Assembly (NCBI GenBank): GCA_965203045.1
Contig: OZ241850.1
Location: 1,426,001 to 1,490,000 of the forward strand
Source of the DNA: G965203045 sp965203045
Lineage (GTDB): Bacteria; Pseudomonadota; Gammaproteobacteria; PS1; Pseudothioglobaceae
Reading direction: 5' to 3'
Length of the DNA stretch: 64,000 nucleotides
Positions 62,984 through 64,000 of this stretch are shown one piece after another. The position numbers and the translations under genes were made by a program. How positions within the stretch are numbered: position 1 is the stretch's first letter; the number at the start of each line of letters is the position of its first letter. Below the pieces are notes generated by a model that was not told where the DNA came from, searched no databases, and saw nothing but the letters and a program-made list of their open reading frames with translations.

Positions 62984-63776
62984 TTTTTTTAAAAATATTT
63001 CTAATTTATCGGCATCAAGTTATGGTATAAGAAAAAAATTAATTCCCAGCATTAATGATTATTTAAAAACAGCTAAAGCATGCGAGAAGCAAATTAAGGT
63101 GTTGGACTTTGGTTGTGGTAAAAAGCCATATAAGTATTTATTTGATAAATTTGACAATATAACCCAATACGTTGGTATTGATGTTTATGATGGCAAAAAT
63201 GTAGATTTAGTCTATGATGGCAGGGATATACCTTTTGCAGACGAATATTTTAACTTTATTTTCAGTTCGTCAGTCTTAGAGCATGTGCAAGATTTAGACT
63301 ATACATTAAAAGAGTTAGTACGCGTGGTAAATAAAAATGGTGGTATGATGATACACAGTGTGCCTTTTACCAGTCATGTCCACGGCACACCATTTGACTT
63401 TAATAGATTAACTTTTTTTGGTTGGCAGAATCAGTTTAAAAAATTAGGCGCTAAAAGTATTAATATACAAAATAGCGATGGTCGCTTGTGTTGTTTACTT
63501 AATATGATAACATCGCAAATTAATTTTCTAATTATTGATACTATTAGGTTATTGATAATAAAAAAGGATAAAAAAACACTAATAGATATTACCAAAGGTG
63601 ATGCTTCACCAGAAAATAATCGTTCAAAAAAGTTAGCGATTATGTATTTTTTTCTAAGCTTTAATCCAATTAATATAGTTTTAGGGCTTATTTGTTGGAT
63701 AAGTTGTTTTTTTAAAAATAATAAAAACAAAGAAGGAGAGATAACATCGGCTTATGTTATCACCACTAAATATTAA
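62973..63776 (+). CDS. class I SAM-dependent methyltransferase
   Basis: A 267-residue protein with a class I methyltransferase core. VLDFGCGKKPYKYLF is motif I, GIDVYDG follows, DIPFADEYFNFIFSSSVLEHV is the motif II region, and ELVRVVNKNGGMMIHSVPF is motif III. The C-terminus has a hydrophobic stretch (IMYFFLSFNPINIVLGLICW) that may sit in the membrane. I chose TTG at 62973 because GGAG stands 7 bases upstream; it overlaps the glycosyltransferase stop by 11 bases. An in-frame TTG at 62934 would only lengthen the overlap. It probably methylates a sugar or lipid-linked glycan, judged from its place in the operon. Confidence 0.82.
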   Translation: MISDFFKNISNLSASSYGIRKKLIPSINDYLKTAKACEKQIKVLDFGCGKKPYKYLFDKFDNITQYVGIDVYDGKNVDLVYDGRDIPFADEYFNFIFSSSVLEHVQDLDYTLKELVRVVNKNGGMMIHSVPFTSHVHGTPFDFNRLTFFGWQNQFKKLGAKSINIQNSDGRLCCLLNMITSQINFLIIDTIRLLIIKKDKKTLIDITKGDASPENNRSKKLAIMYFFLSFNPINIVLGLICWISCFFKNNKNKEGEITSAYVITTKY

Positions 63777-63781
63777 ATAGT

Positions 63782-64000
63782 ATGGACCTTAACACACTTT
63801 ACCAGCAATGGCGACAAGAAAGTCGTAATCTCGGCTATCATGAATATAAAGAAAGCGATTTATTTGTAGATGATGCGAAATCACTTTTTGCTAATCAAGA
63901 TAATATTGTCAATGAATTAGATAATGTTTTTAAATTTTATGATATCCAATTAAAGGGCAGTGTTTTAGATGCGGGCTGTTCTATGGGAGGGCTGATGTAT
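63782..64000 (+). CDS. SAM-dependent methyltransferase, N-terminal part (cut by window edge)
   Basis: The first 73 codons of a gene starting at ATG 63782, 5 bases after the previous stop, are present. The translation has MDLNTLYQQWRQESRNLGYH and ends in GSVLDAGCSMGGLMY, a methyltransferase motif I. The rest lies outside the window. It continues the glycan operon and is a different protein from the methyltransferase before it. Confidence 0.72.
   Translation, partial: MDLNTLYQQWRQESRNLGYHEYKESDLFVDDAKSLFANQDNIVNELDNVFKFYDIQLKGSVLDAGCSMGGLMY

Overview
The window comes from an AT-rich bacterium, most likely a gammaproteobacterium. The housekeeping proteins (Gor, SbcB, Nth, YgfZ, RimM, Ffh, YpjD, YebC, Ugd) resemble gammaproteobacterial forms, and gor, nth and ugd align almost without gaps to what I remember of the E. 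coli proteins. A marine sulphur-oxidiser or symbiont of the SUP05/Thioglobus type would fit, but that is an inference from composition and gene style; no marker gene in the window proves it.

Layout. 1-9234 is a housekeeping block: ygfZ (cut by the window edge), tRNA-Val(GAC) and gor on the minus strand; an aldehyde dehydrogenase, sbcB, nth, rpsP and rimM on the plus strand; ypjD on minus; then ffh and a 59-residue membrane protein on plus. rpsP encodes a bS16 with a tail of about 145 residues. The usual rpsP-rimM-trmD-rplS order is cut short, with ypjD directly after rimM.

9451-53896 (about 44 kb, 70 percent of the window) holds four consecutive giant genes on the minus strand. They encode proteins of 3828, 2403, 4528 and 3811 residues, called A, B, C and D here from left to right; D is the most upstream. 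All four share a near-identical Sec signal peptide, long runs of bacterial Ig-like, MBG-like and cadherin-like modules, and a C-terminal pair of calcium loops like a dockerin. They differ in what is inserted into the cadherin-like modules: seven six-bladed NHL propellers (two in A, five in D), one five-repeat FG-GAP/VCBS array (A), and five C-type lectin-like domains (one in B, four in C). The spacers in front of A, B and C each carry the same promoter (TTGACA, 16 bases, TATCAT) about 125 bases before the start codon. The family appears to be an actively recombining set of exported, calcium-dependent, probably glycan- or protein-binding surface proteins. This is the unusual system of the window.

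54004-58130 is a minus-strand block of yebC, yjdF, bioH, bioF and thiG (biotin and thiamine synthesis plus a regulator). 58330-64000 is a plus-strand polysaccharide operon running off the window: ugd, a UDP-glucuronate 4-epimerase, a TviB/WbpO-type UDP-HexNAc dehydrogenase, a GT4 glycosyltransferase and two methyltransferases. It points to a glycan containing uronic acids. The giant proteins and the glycan operon are neighbours, but nothing in the sequence shows that they work together.

No insertion sequence, prophage, CRISPR array or integrase was seen. The repeats in the window are protein-coding repeats.
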